From the NCBI RefSeq assembly GCF_965638725.1, contig NC_134950.1, positions 23,898,932-23,962,931 of the forward strand: 64,000 nt of DNA, given 5' to 3'. The translations under genes were made by a program, and so were the position numbers. Below the pieces are notes generated by a model that was not told the origin of the DNA, searched no databases, and worked only from the letters and a program-made list of their open reading frames with translations. The stretch's first letter is position 1. Each line of letters starts with the position of its first letter. Shown piece after piece: positions 1-12,320 of the stretch. The stretch comes from Aptenodytes patagonicus (lineage: Eukaryota; Chordata; Aves; Sphenisciformes; Spheniscidae).

Positions 1-3000
1 AGGCATGTTTTGGAGCGTGAGCAGGCACTCAATGGATGGGAGAAAGAAAGAAAACTTGCTCACTTTGCCTCTATGCAGTGCTGCAGCAAAGAGCAGGTGA
101 AGAGTGGAGAGGCACAGGTGGAAAGTCCTGCAGGATTAGCAACACATGAAGCAACTGCATGCTCTCAGAGAGTGAGCTGAAGTCCTTGTTAGTAATGTTC
201 TTTGATTGACACTTGACGGCCTATCATAAAGGTAAGGGATCAGGCAGGTTTCTTGGCCACTGGCCCAGGCAGGGAGCTGCTCCCTGGCTTGGACACCTCT
301 CATAGGCACAGAGGGCCCTGGTATGCCCCTAAAAGAGGCAGTGAGGCATGCCACACCCTGTGGTGCTCAGGCAGCCTCCTGCTATCAGGAGTCCTGGGAC
401 TGCTGTCACGTAGCCTGGTTGTGGAGGTGGCTGGTGGAGGCTTTTGCATGGTTGACTGCCCATGGGGAAATGGATGGACACCACCAATTACACTCCTGCA
501 GAGCACTCGGCAGCTGGTGGCAGCTGAAAACTTTCCCTCCTTTCCAGTGAGGTCAAGAACAAAACCATGAAAAGCTGCATTTTTTTGTGCCTGAAACCCA
601 TTTTGGCTCCTGCAATGCTGTCCTGTGGGCAGCCTGGAACAGATTATTTCTGCTGTCTTTAAACAGCTGCTCCAAAGTCCTTGCTGGAGAGCAGGGACCA
701 CCTTCCTAGACAGGCTGCCAGGCAGAATGGTTTGGCTCTGCTGGTGCCTCATGGTTATCACCAAAAGGATATTCCAGGACCACATCCAGCTGCAGGCAGC
801 AACAGGCAGGAAGCTAGCACACAACCTCCCATACACCATCTGCTCCAAAAACTGGAATCAAAACCCAAAGCAGCAGCCCTCCAGTCAGCAACATGACTAA
901 ACCCAGGTCAGCTGAAGCCAAATTCACCATTTAAATAAGCAGACCTTCAAGTATTACTTCTCTGACACACGTGGTAGCACCACGCCGGATCATCGCACGC
1001 AAGATGAAACTACCCTTTCTCCTGCCCTGAACCCTAAGTCAGAGGCAACTTTTCAATGAATCATGGATTAGCCTGTCCAATTGTGTCTGATCCATGTGGG
1101 TCATGAAACAGGAGCGCCACGTTGCAAAAGCTCTGTGTGCTGGCCTGGCTGCAGAGGAGGGACGTGAGGAAGGAGGCAGTAGTGCGAGGCTCACGTCAGG
1201 TCAAGTTCCTGTATACATGGAAGGTTTAGACTCAAGTATGCTACCAGCTGCAGCCGCCCAAGGCAGCCAACACTCGAGGACAAGCAAAACCTCTGTGGAT
1301 AAAGGTCACGGGAATTAAAAAGGTCCAGAGCTGTACAAAAGCACCCGGCCCATTTGGAGGACCTCTGAGCAGTGGCCCCCAGGGGAGGCATAGCTGCCAG
1401 TGTGCATAATTGCCAAGAGTTTTAAAGGGAAAACCCACAGCACAGCATGACTCTTGATGTTGTCCAGATCAAAGCAGCTTTGTGGTTTAGAAAATGTGTC
1501 ATCAGAGGGAGGGGAAAAAAATTAATGGGAACCTCTTCCAGGACAGCCTAGCAGTAGGTAAGGGTTAACCTGCTTGGTACAGACACCCTGTGTGATATTT
1601 GTATAACCCTCACTGACAACCTGGCAAATTGCCAATGGGCTTGAGAAAAGAGGGTACAGTGTGCCCCAGACCAAAAACAAGCTCATGTGCATGGGCTAGG
1701 TTTGTAGGCTACACCACATTGCAGCTAGTTCAGCTGGCTTCCCCCTTCCAGGGCACCAGGACAATTTTGCCTGGTCTTGCATCTTCTCTAGTATCTTACG
1801 GTGATTTAGGAAAATGCAAGGAGATATAGCCTCAGCTTTCCAGAATCTTCCCTTGCAAGGTAGCCTTGCACAGGAAGGCTATAGGAAAGCTCCTTATATT
1901 CTGGCCCTCCCTCCCCAAGTTCTTCTGTGCAAGGGTGAGGTACAGATGCACCTCAGCATTTACTGCTTGGAGACAGTCCCACACTTGAGACCTTTATCTG
2001 ACTCACCTGATTTGCCCTGGCTCCAGCATGTGACTGATGTAAGTGGTAGGACAAGCCTGGTGCGGGGGAATATGTTCGTTAGCACATTCCATCCATCCAA
2101 TTGTCCACAGATGCTTAACGAGACCCAGGAAGGCAGCCATGAGGCTGGGCAGCTCAGGCCTCATCTGTAATTGCTTCCTGTGCAGCAAGTTGCAATCATA
2201 TGAGAGCTACAGACTTTAAGACTATCGCCCCACCAGGAACACAAGCAGGAGGAGAGACCTCCCTTTAGACAATTTTAGTTCAAATCATCTCAGGATCCAC
2301 GTGTGCTATGAGAATCACAATTCATGGGCTAAATCCTGAAGGCCTTGCTCAGTATTTTTTCTGGAATTGAAAAGCATTTGTCGAAGCCATGCAGAAGCCT
2401 TACCTGGCTAAATGCTTTGAGACCAGGTGTCCTGCTTTCCCTCAGCAGGTATCTAGCACCACAAAAGCCTGCCTTGCTTTACAAAGCACAGCAAAGAGAG
2501 GGATTCTTTGCCCTGAGGAATTCACAGTCTAGGAGGTGTCAATATGAGGATGGGCAGTCTCTTAGTCTTGTAGTGGATTAGTCTCCATTAATCTTTAGGT
2601 CTTTTAGATTTTGCCATTTTTTGAAACAAAAAAATATTCCAGTGGTGTTGTGAATCCCTTTAGAAACCTAGGGTAGCAGACCACTCTTGCATGTTTACCG
2701 GCGAGACTTGACAGGAGCAATGGCAGCGCAGCTTCAGACGAGTTCAAACTCTGGAGTTCATAAAGTGATGGCAGGCGCTGACTAGGGGTACATTTCTCAA
2801 CCCTACCAGCAGGATTGAGAGAGAGTCGGGAAAGAACAGGCATGTGATTCCTTGCATTAAAACAGACGTAAGTACCAGATTAAGTACCATGTGTTGTAGT
2901 ACTGTGTGTGTTCTGGCACTGCCTGCTGAACCCAGTGAAGGCAAGGGGTCCTGTGTCATTTGGCACAGGCACTCAGCCTAATAATAGGCTCCCCCATCAT

Positions 3001-3165
3001 TTCTTACAGAACATGACAAGAGGTCACAAAGATGTTTCTTCTGTTCAGTATTTATCATTAGGGCTGAGGCTTGTTCAAGGACTCCCTGTCCTCCCATCCC
3101 CGACAGGCTGAGGTCAAATGAGAACACAAATCTCACTGATAAGGTTGTCAAAACATGCCAATTGA
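1..3165. other. Intergenic DNA, no feature recognised
   Basis: I see no transposon end, tandem repeat, tRNA or convincing exon here. Several open frames of 60-180 codons overlap each other on opposite strands between about 250 and 900. The longest, on the minus strand at 300-848, opens with TTG rather than ATG and resembles no family I know. I treat all of these as chance frames in moderately GC-rich DNA. Confidence 0.5.
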
Positions 3166-3447
3166 ATGTCAGATATGATTAATAAGGAAGATAATAGTGA
3201 TGTGATAGGTCATGGGGAGGAGACTGCTAAACCAGTTGTAAAAATGGAGAATACGTTAAAGGAGTCAGCAGAGCTAACCCGGAGTGAAGAGGTTTACGCT
3301 GCAGAGCAAAAGTCGAATCTGGGTGCTGGTGCAGGAAACTTTACTGTGAGCACACTGGTCACTACGGAAGGGCTTGAAACATCTGCAGGAAAGTCACACT
3401 CTTACAACATCAAATGGTTTCCGGATAACTTCCAGAGACACCTGTGA
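3166..3447 (+). CDS. Unassigned 93-codon open frame, possibly coding
   Basis: This frame opens with a true ATG directly after an in-frame TGA and closes at a TGA, so it is self-contained. The predicted product is hydrophilic and acidic. The first half is rich in E, K, D and S, and the second half is rich in G, T and S, ending in a more aromatic tail (SYNIKWFPDNFQRHL). There is no signal peptide, membrane segment or cysteine pattern, and I do not recognise a family. Compared with the cysteine-, proline- and leucine-rich chance frames around it, the composition looks more like a normal soluble protein. That is the only reason it is listed. No promoter, polyadenylation signal or clear flanking splice sites were seen. 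It could be an isolated exon, a relic of a retroelement, or chance. Confidence 0.2.
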   Translation: MSDMINKEDNSDVIGHGEETAKPVVKMENTLKESAELTRSEEVYAAEQKSNLGAGAGNFTVSTLVTTEGLETSAGKSHSYNIKWFPDNFQRHL

Positions 3448-5512
3448 TTTCATTGCATTAACGTGTTGCATTGCATTCCCTGGTATACTGATTTTCAGCC
3501 TGGACATCTATCTAGCTGATCTCTGAGTGGTGGTGGGATGTGTCCTTAAAGAGTTTAGTTCTTTAACACTGTGGTTGTGCAGCAGACCAGGGATATAGCA
3601 GGGAGAGGAAATCCCCAAACATACACCATTTGCAGGATTACAAGGACAACTACAAGGGCCACAGCTTCCCCGTTCCTTATTAGCATCAGCTGCTGCAGCA
3701 TACATGCTCCAGGTCACCCAGGAATGGCTCTTGTCACTCAGATTATGGTTGTTTCCAACCATACACATGTTTGCACAAGAAAAGGCTGGAGGCTGAGGAG
3801 GAGGGGAAAGACTGGGCACAGAGTACTGCACTGCTCTATCAAAGAGAGTAGGTAAAGGGCAGGACAGGTTTTACAGTGCCCCTTCAGCCATCCCAAAGCA
3901 CCTCTCAGCAGAACTGAGAGGTGATGTAGTAGGGGTGAAGAGCACATTGCCTGTACCTCAGACGAAAGCAAGGCACAGGGAAGAGCTCTTGCTTTCCTGG
4001 CACATGATTTCTTGCTTACACTGCTTCTGAAACAGTGGCCCCACACGATGCTTCAGGTACAGAACAGGCCACTTCATCCCAGTCTCAGCCTCATTTATTG
4101 CCTTGGGTTCCAGTTCATTATTGTGAAAGAGTTGGAGAGGGTAGACCCTGGCAGCTCAGCCTGGCACACCCTTGAGCCCTTTGGGTGCAGTGGCCGTTCA
4201 CAGGTATGCCCTGCCCCAGGCACTCGCTCGGCATGCTCTGGCTTTCCCTTCCCAGCCGCACCACCTCCACTGAACCACTGCCACCACCTTGGCTGAGCTG
4301 AGGAATAAGCAGTGGAGAAAGCAAGTGCTTTGCACCCATGAGAGGGTTTTTCTATATAAACTGTCAGTATACAGAGTTGTACTGACACACAATCCTGGTG
4401 CAAAAGCGTGCAGCTGTAACCTACACACAACGTAACTCCAGACAAGCTGATGGTGGGAGCTGGAGTCATGGCAAGGGAGAGGTTTTCTGGCCACCGACAG
4501 CAGAAATTTGGGTTAATCTTTTATGCCAACAAAGCTTCTATTTTAATTTAAAGCTCGCTCTCATCATTCTGCCTTCCTACTCTAAACCACAAATGCTTTT
4601 ACCTACTGAGACTTTGCCAGTGAATCAGATGAAAAAAACATTTTTCTTGCACTGTCACAAAGCCCCATTCTGGGGCAACCGCATGTGTGGAATTTTCCAG
4701 GTGGTTGTGATAAGCAGCCCGTGTGTACAGAAAAATAAACAGTACGGCTTTTAGATGGTACTAGAATTGCCCTGGATTATTTTCGCAACACCTGTACAGG
4801 CCCTTAACCAAAGCATCTGGCTGCCTTCAAGTGAAACAAGGCATTCAATACTGTCAAGACAACCAAATGCCAAGCAGAGCCTTTAGAAAGTGTCAGCAAA
4901 TAATACTGGAGTTGTTGGGATATTTAAAAGTGTCTCGAGCAGCTGTAGCCAGCCAAAGTACATAAAAGGCAATAGCAATTAATTCACAGTGGTCCACACC
5001 ACTGATATAACACACACAAACTGGAGAAGTAGGGGCCTAAATGTCATGCTTCTGGCGTGTTTCTGAAGCCCAGGTAACAGATTTCGAGTTCCTTACCAGA
5101 CATAGTAGAAAAAGAAAAAGTGCAATGATTTTCTCCAGTGGCTATGGAGTCAGATAACTCTAGAATGTGGGGTTATTTTCTCTGATCTATAGAAAAATGA
5201 AATAAAGTGCCCTGCCTCTATGCAAGTATAGAAAAAACCCAGCTGCTTCCCTCTTATTGTTTTCTTGAATATATTTTAATTTTCAGGTTTAGTTGAATTA
5301 TTTCTAATTGGTGGTAAGTTACATAAGTCCCTCTTACCCGAAATCAAAATTTCACAGATTCCTTGGTCCACTCCTGCTCTTCTTAAAACTAACAGGAGTT
5401 TTGTCGATGGTTAGTAGGAGAACTAGCCCTAGTCATGAGGTCAGGGCAGACCCTGATCATGAGATCCAGTGTATAGGCATCAGAAAGGTGAAGACCCACT
5501 GCATTTAGAGTT
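3448..5512. other. Intergenic DNA, no feature recognised
   Basis: This is single-copy-looking sequence that becomes AT-richer to the right. Small overlapping frames exist on both strands between 3.5 and 4.75 kb, but none has family resemblance or exon signals. Nothing else is seen. Confidence 0.5.
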
Positions 5513-6025
5513 GGTGTGGCCTCACCTTGAGTACTGTGTGTGATTCTGGGCCCCACAATTTAAGAAGGATGTGAAGGTCCTTGAATGCGTCCAGAGGAGG
5601 GCAACAAAGCTGGTGAAGGGCTGGAAGGAATGTACTATGAGGAGCGGCTAAGGACTTTGGGCTTGTCTAGTTTGGAGAAAAGGAGGCTGAGGGGCGACCT
5701 CGTTGATCTCTACAGATTCCTGAGGAGGGGAAGCAGAAAGGGAGGTGTTGATCTCTTCTCCCTGGAATCCAGTGATAGGATGCGTGGGAATGGTTCAAAG
5801 GTACACCAGGGGAGGTTTAGACTGGACATGAGGAAGCATTTCTTTACTGAGAGGGTGGTCAAACCCTGGAACAGGCTTCCTAGAGAGGTGGTCGATGCCC
5901 CAAACCTGTCAGTGTTTAAGAGGCATTTGGACAATGCCCTTAACAACATGCTTTAACTTTTGGTCAGCCCTGAAGTGGTCAGGCAGTTGGACTAAATGAT
6001 CATTGTAGGTCCCTTCCAACCCAAC
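5513..6025 (+). mobile_element. CR1 LINE, 5'-truncated 3' end
   Basis: This is the 3' end of a chicken-repeat-1 (CR1) non-LTR retrotransposon in sense orientation, the dominant LINE of birds. Recognisable blocks occur in the expected order: the 'cctcaccttgagtactgtgtg' type block, 'cagaggagggcaacaaagctgg', 'gagaaaaggaggctgagggg', 'aggggaggtttagactgga', 'tttactgagagggtggtcaaa', and the end block 'aggtcccttccaaccc'. An open frame at 5585-5956 matches the C-terminal part of the CR1 ORF2 protein (blocks [51 protein letters not shown]) and stops at the normal place before the short 3' UTR. A 1-base deletion near 5619 puts the upstream part ([13 protein letters not shown]) in another frame, so the copy is dead. 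Like most CR1 copies it lacks its 5' part. Confidence 0.95.
5585..5956 (+). pseudogene. CR1 ORF2 C-terminal fragment, frameshifted
   Basis: About 110 codons of this frame correspond to the region after the reverse transcriptase in CR1 ORF2. The first ~15 codons, from the apparent ATG to about residue 16, are not CR1-like, because they lie upstream of a 1-base deletion that moved the true upstream sequence to the next frame. The catalytic reverse transcriptase and endonuclease domains are absent. It is not a host gene and should not be annotated as one. Confidence 0.9.
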
Positions 6026-6063
6026 TATTCTATTCTATTCTATTCTATTCTATTCTATTCTAT
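6026..6063 (+). repeat. (TATTC)7 microsatellite, CR1 tail
   Basis: Seven perfect TATTC units directly follow the last CR1 block. CR1 elements normally end in a few copies of an 8-10 bp motif of the ATTCTATG type. Here the tail has become a pure pentamer array, probably by slippage after insertion. Confidence 0.95.
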
Positions 6064-8895
6064 GTACACGGGAAAACTGGGTACCTCCCTCCAACACACC
6101 TCTGCTTTAGTAGAAGACACAGAAAGGGCATATGTAGAGGTCAGTCCCGCTTCTGGGCTCAGCAACGCTGCTATGTTTGCCATATGAACCTAATGAACCC
6201 AGATGAGGTGTCGGGCAGCAATACATATGCCCGAGCTAAAGCGAAAGGGCTAGAAGGTGCTCCTGGGATCATCAAGCTGAGCTCCTGAGTGCCACAAGCA
6301 CTGCATCTTAATTCCCGGTATGAATTTTCAGACAGGACGAGAGGGGATATACTCACCTTCCCCTTGCGCCCCAGCCCCATGACACCGCACATCACACAGC
6401 GGCCTGGCTGCTCAGCCCTTCTGTGTGGACTCTCACCATGCATCCACTTGTCAGAGCTCCTCTGAAATGTGCTTGGAGTTTTCGTGTGTCCCTGAAAAGC
6501 CTTTGAATGTCCTGGTAGTCTCATTCCCCAGCCTTAAGCATTACGCTACATAAGCGAAGGAGGCTGTATACATTGTTGCTCCTCCAGCCGGGCCTGTGGT
6601 ACTGGCTTCCCCTCTGATCCCTCCTGAAATCCTCAGTTGCCACTTTCCTGCAGTGGACCCCCCTTCATGACCTTCGCAGCCTGCCCCACACCAAGGACTC
6701 TATCCTCCCTCATGTCCTCTCTGCCACACACCCGATCCTCTCCGTCCCTCACATCTCTGGCCACTCATGCTGTCACCCTGCACGTTCCTTCCCCGGCAAT
6801 CTTCTGCGCTTTCAGACTTCCGCCTTCCCTGTCGCCTGGTGAGCATTTGGTTGTGGTGCCAGCTCCACGGCCCACAGGTGATCCAAAAGAGGTGAGAAGA
6901 AAGCAAGCCCTGTGACACCGAAGCCTACATGTCCCTCTCTTTGCATGTACTGTCATACATGGTATGTACAAGGTACAATGGTACCAGAAAGGTGCAGGCA
7001 TGGGGCACCATCCAGACACAGCTCATGTCTCTTCTATGAATTACAAGGAGGAAAAACTTATGGGGTGGTTGTGGGTAGTTTCCAAAAACAGCCTTGGTGA
7101 TTTTCTTCAGCTGGTGCTGCACCTCAGGTAGTCCTTAAAGGCTAGAGCTGAGGCAGCACGCAGCAGCTTGGGGACTGCTCTGTGCGTGGGCATGAATTCA
7201 AAGGTCACAAGAAATGCAGAGGCTCTTGCAGTCACACACAAAGGCTGGCTGTGCCAGCTGAGCCGGGAACAGCTCGCAGACAGCAGAGCCAAAGAGCCCG
7301 CGAAAAAAAATATCAGCCCAAAGGCTTGAAATGAGACATTCTTACAAACCACACTTTTTCTGCAATGCTAACAAATTGTGCTCAAGAAATACACCTCTTC
7401 TTTTAGAAAAATTCACCCAACTTTCCCCTTCTCTCGAGAAATGTTTCCAAGCCCAAAGTGAGTGCAAACAGATGCGAGTATGTCAGAGGCTGTGAAAAGC
7501 CGGAGAATCTTTATGGGAAATGGCAGCTCCACAGAAATACACCCAAGACTGACTTTGAAAATTAATGACGGTAAGTCCAACCTGAACACCAGGAATAGTG
7601 TCAAGGGGGATGACTTTCATGAAGTATCCAGACAGCTCACCTGTTGCACAGCTCACAGTGCCCCTGCTACCTTCCCGAGGGCTGGCGGCTCCGATTCTCC
7701 CTGCCTGGCTGCCAAAACCTCCGCTGCCACTCCTGGGATGTAGCCCAGCGTTTTTGCTTTAGCATTCTATACTGCAATGACAATGTAATATTTAAGAGGA
7801 GCATGAAATTAAATGTGGTCTCAAACTAGGTCTCGCCAGGAGTGCTGCACAAGGTACATTATTCATTTTCATATTTAATTCATTCCAAAACTCCATTTGT
7901 GGATCCCATGATGTGTGCTGATCTGGAGCAGCACAGAATCAAGGTTTGTCACCACAGGACATATGGGGACCCACACCAGAGAATGGAGAGAGCTCGGAGA
8001 CCCCTCTTCTACTTCTCAGGTGTCTTGCCTTGTGTAGTTATCTACACAGGCACATGCCTGGGTTCCCATGGCTCGGTGGCTTGGGCCTGTGATCTGGGGT
8101 TTAAGGTCTGTCTTGGTGCTCCTTGGGTTCATTTTTCAGAAGGCCTGAGCACCAAACTGAAGTCTTTGGGAGCTGAGCTTTGAAATTGTAAGTATTATTT
8201 GGTGATGGATACTTTGAAAGATTAGGTAAATCTCAAACTGTGTCCCCCAAGTTTTTTAATTTTTCACCTTAATCTATCTCAATTTTATCAAACCAAATCT
8301 ACCTTACCTTAATCTAGGTCAGCTTGCCATCAGCGATGGACATCGCTCCCACTGAAGAGAGAATGTTGTGAACAGAAACTCATGAGGTGCTCCAAGGCGA
8401 TAGAGATGAGCACTAATGATAATAAAGAAATGAGGAAACAACAATTTCTTTTCAGTAGCGGGATTTGAACGGCATGCAGTAACTAGGATGTAAATTCATG
8501 TGTGGAACAGTCAGGGGAAAACCAATCTTGCCTCATTGCTCAATAAGTTAGTACCGCACATTTCATACACTGAATGAGGCAATGAAAAAGGAAAAAGCAG
8601 AATATATGACCAAGTAATTAGCAGTATGCAAAGGACGCTGAATTAAAGTGGCACAGGACTCCCTAATCCTGGTCTTTCCTACCTTTGGCTGCTTGACTTT
8701 GCAGCCTTAGTGTTCTTTGAACACAGATTTTGGGTTATAAATTAGTATTTATATTACAGGAATACCCTCATTTCCTCCTTAAGACAAGATACACCCGTAC
8801 AGGCACAGCATCTGATCCAGCAAGCTTACAATCTAAGGAGACTACTATAGAAGGAAGAGGATGAAGGAGAAATAAAATAAGCTTAAATGCATATG
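6064..8895. other. Intergenic DNA, no gene recognised
   Basis: No transposon or RNA gene is recognised. There is one strong splice-donor-like site (g|GTAAGT at 7570-7576) at the end of a 37-codon open stretch starting at 7462, but the sequence upstream lacks a convincing acceptor. Frames at 6.6-7.1 kb are proline/serine-rich and mirrored on both strands, so I regard them as chance. Confidence 0.45.
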
Positions 8896-9042
8896 GTTGT
8901 GTGTGTGTATATATATGCATACACACATACACAAAAATGCATTTATATATACATGTTACATAGGTACTGATTTAAATACTCAGCATTTTAAATATATATG
9001 TATATGCATAGAATATTTGCAGAGTTATATATATATATATGT
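8896..9042. repeat. TG/TA/CA-rich low-complexity tract
   Basis: Short alternating purine-pyrimidine runs follow one another: (TG)n then (TA)n near 8896-8917, (CA)-rich sequence near 8920-8934, and a pure (TA)n at 9026-9040. Such tracts are likely to vary in length and can unstack or form Z-DNA or cruciform structures. The small frame across it is meaningless. Confidence 0.8.
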
Positions 9043-9474
9043 CTTGAGTATTAAACAAAGCACTGCCTTTCCCCAGCTGCCTCAGAGCCTAGCTAACGTA
9101 CAGCAGCTGGTTTTCCTGCTGGCGTCATAGCATCAGCAAGCTGTGAGAGGCATATCAAAGACAAGGCCTTCCAGATTTCTTCAGGGAGATGCTCCATGCA
9201 TAAGGTGAAGTGTGGTGATATTGCAAAAATGTCAGTGAAAGGAATGGGCAAATTTTCTGAAAGCTTCTAGAAAGTTACCCTTCTAATTAGGTTTGGCTGA
9301 AAATGTTTTGAAGAAGCATTTCAATGGGAAGTGATTTTTAAATTTCTTCTATTTACTTGTCTTTTGTAGAAATTGTCCATTTTGCTTACTCAGTTTTGAA
9401 GGAGGGAGAGCAAAACCTCATTTTTTAGTTTCCAAAATGATTTGTGTGTGCATCACATGAAAATTGAGACTTAA
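9043..9474. other. Intergenic DNA, nothing seen
   Basis: AT-rich unique sequence between the low-complexity tract and a CR1 fragment. No exon or repeat signal is seen. Confidence 0.5.
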
Positions 9475-9705
9475 TGTATGAGTTTTAACATAAGAAAACA
9501 CCTTTTCACTGTGAGGGTGACCGAGCACTGGCGCATGTTGCCCAGGAAGGTCATAGAGTCTCCATCCTTGGAGACATTCAAAAGCTGTCTGGATACAGTC
9601 CTGGGCAACCAGCTGTAAGTGACCCTGCTTGAGCAGGGTGGTTGGACCAGATGACCTCCAGAGGTCCCTTCCCACCTCAACCATGCTGTGATTCTGTGAT
9701 TCTGT
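9475..9705 (+). mobile_element. CR1 LINE 3' end fragment
   Basis: Sense-orientation CR1 end. Recognisable parts are 'ttttcactgtgagggtgac', 'tccttggagacattcaaaa', 'gcagggtggttggaccagat' and 'gacctccagaggtcccttcc', followed by a tail of two 'attctgtg' units. It covers only the last ~60 codons of ORF2 plus the 3' UTR. The 3' UTR wording (gagcagggtggttggaccagatgacc-like) differs from the copies at 5.5 kb and 44.5 kb, so this is another CR1 subfamily. Minus-strand frames here are shadows of the element. Confidence 0.92.
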
Positions 9706-12257
9706 TCATTTGGGCTGAATATATAACTCTGGTGATTTAGATTTCTCATTTATATAATGTCATTTACTCTCATCTGCAAATGGCAAAAGTGGTACTCAGT
9801 AGTTTTCAGCTATTTTTGAGTCATTAAACCCTAAATGTTTTCCAGTAGAAATACAGATTCATCTACAGTGAAATGACACTTAATCACAGGAAGTTTAATT
9901 TTCTTACTCATGGTTTACTGAATCTCCTGCTCCTGGGTCAGAGGACCCCAGCAGGGCTCCAAAGACCCCAGTAATGTAATTGTTATCATTAATAACTATT
10001 TATTTTCTTAGAAGGACTTTGAGCTCTATCAGGCACATTCAAATGGCTACCAGAGAGTAATATTTATCATACGTGTGTATTGAGACACATGGCACTACTC
10101 CCATCCTTCAGGTCCTAATAGAGATGCCCTGTAAACAGCTGTGGGCTATTCTTGAGACATATGTACTTCCTTGTCAGTCTTGCACACAGCAACCCTTGCT
10201 TCTAACCTCCAGTGTGGTTTGTTTCTGGAGTTTCATTGATTCATTTTTGAAGCAGACAATTACCTATTTTAACCAACCTTACCAAAACCAACACAAGGGT
10301 TTACAAGAGCGCTGAACGTCCCAGGAAACCCACACACTCTTTTGCTTTCTCAAAAGCCTGCTTGTGCTGTGTACAGACTAACAAATCAAAGTGCCTGCAG
10401 TGGTGACTAATGCCTCCCTTGAAGAAAAAGACTGGTTTCGTGTGATCTGCTGTACTTAGCAAACCTGCCTTTCTTCATACTCACCAGTGTAAATAAAGAC
10501 TAATTTAACTGAAATCAGTGGTTAAACCAGTGACAAACTGGGGTGTAGTAGGATCTGATTCAAGCCTACAGGGGTGAATATAGAGCTGTTGACAAGTGTG
10601 CATATCACAGGCCAACGACTCAGCTTTCAAAAAGACTGGGAAACTTTGAAATTGTGTATTGCATCTGTACCGGCTGAAATACCCCTTCTCATCCTGACCC
10701 AAAAAGGAAAGGAAAAGAAAAATTCCCCTGTTCTCTTTCTTATGTTATTAGTTAACATTTCTCTACATATTAATAGCACTCAGAGTGCCCACCTTCCTTC
10801 AGGACCTGCTATGAAGGGGTGAGTGAACAAGGAATGACTTTTCAGTGGAGGAAAGTGATGGACCAATGAATCAAGGAGACAGCTCCTTCCAAAACGTGGG
10901 GGGAAGACAGGGAGGGAATGGCTGAGAGGAGGCAATCGCTCACATGCCACATGCTTCCGAGAGTTTTTGCGAGTCTCTTTTTTTCATTCAACCTTATTTC
11001 ACAGCTGCATTCAGTTGCTCCAGCCTTTGCACAGACTTCCATGAGCACAGTTGTCAATCAGTGTTACAAATGGTCTAGCTCTCAGTCTGCAGTTGTCTGC
11101 TGTCACACAGATTTTGTATTAATCCTGGCTGCCTGGAACATATGGCTGAGAGTCCCATCTTGAGCACCTTGCCTTAAGTCTGAAGTTAAACGCAGGGGGT
11201 CTTCTCCTATTTCTGTTATAATCTACTTGAAACACATGTACTCAACTCAGGAAATTTCTACTACTTTATACTGCTTGATAAAAGCAGTTCCAAAAAAAAG
11301 CACCTCTGTGTGTTGCAGTGTTCGCTAGAGGCACACTGGTAAATGGGTACTCTGTGTCCTTTCAGTTGGCATTAAGATAGTAATGAATCATTGATAAAGC
11401 TAATAATGTACTCGGTTTAATCTAATATTACAGCACAGTAGCTACACCCAGTGCTTACAGCACAGGAATATACAAAAGTAATTAATTTTACACTACTGAA
11501 GCTAACTGCACTTGAACCTCTCCAGGTTATGAAAGTTTGCCAAAGCAAGTGGTGAAAATGATCACCGTAGACTATGTAGGGGCTGAGTTTTAAACAGCTG
11601 GGCCAGACTCAGTGGCACTTTAACAAAAGAGGATATAATAGACATCTGATGTATCCCAACCAGCCCATAAAAGAGCTATTGACACCTACATATGAAACTG
11701 AGCTACATGGGAGCACATTTCAGGCAGGCATTGTTGCTTCTCAAGTCTTCCACGGAGCATGCTGGATGTTTACTTTACGAGAAGACTCACTTCATTTGCA
11801 AAGTAAGGATAGATAATATGGGCCAAAAGTAATCATAGCCCTGAAGCCAGCCCCATTGCTGGTATGCACCATAACAGCTCTTTGATGGAATCACACAGCC
11901 ATGGGCCAGCTGAAGCTCTGATCCACTCACTCCCTGAAATGACAAACTAAGCATTGTCTACTAAATTAACATTTTTTACTTAAATCAGAATGTTATACTA
12001 CAGCTTGCTATACATTTAAGTAGTATCCATAGACAGCCAGCCCTCATCAGGCATCATATTCTACCCAGGTGGAAAAATTTAGTTGAACTCATTCCTCTAA
12101 CAGCAGAAGCCAGAATGAAATTTAGCCCAAATTTATGCTAGTCTGTGGATCATCACAGTCCAAGATGTTCACAAGGGAATTTACTGCTATCTCACTAGCA
12201 ATGATGCTGCATTTTCTGCTTCTTCAGAAACTGTAGTGTTAACTACAACATAAGAAG
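9706..12257. other. Intergenic DNA, nothing seen
   Basis: AT-rich unique sequence. No mobile element, RNA gene or exon pattern could be supported. The small frames at 10.1-11.2 kb have no recognisable domains. Confidence 0.5.
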
Positions 12258-12320
12258 TAGGATAGGATAGGATAGGATAGGATAGGATAGGATAGGATAG
12301 GATAGGATAGGAAAGGAAAG
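12258..12320. repeat. (GATAG)10 plus (GAAAG)2 microsatellite
   Basis: Ten pure GATAG units (12261-12310) run into two GAAAG units (12311-12320). On the minus strand this is CTTTC followed by CTATC repeats, which would be a slipped tail of the element-like sequence just to the right. Confidence 0.95.

Noticed and set aside
300..848. 182-codon minus-strand frame
   Set aside because: It starts with TTG, overlaps open plus-strand frames, and has no domain or conserved-looking motif.
5710..5949. Minus-strand frame over the CR1 copy
   Set aside because: It is an antisense shadow of the element's own reading frame.
5585..5956. 123-codon frame as a host gene
   Set aside because: It is the C-terminal part of CR1 ORF2 after a frameshift.
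9418..9749. Minus-strand frames of about 90 codons
   Set aside because: They are antisense shadows of the CR1 3' end at 9475-9705.
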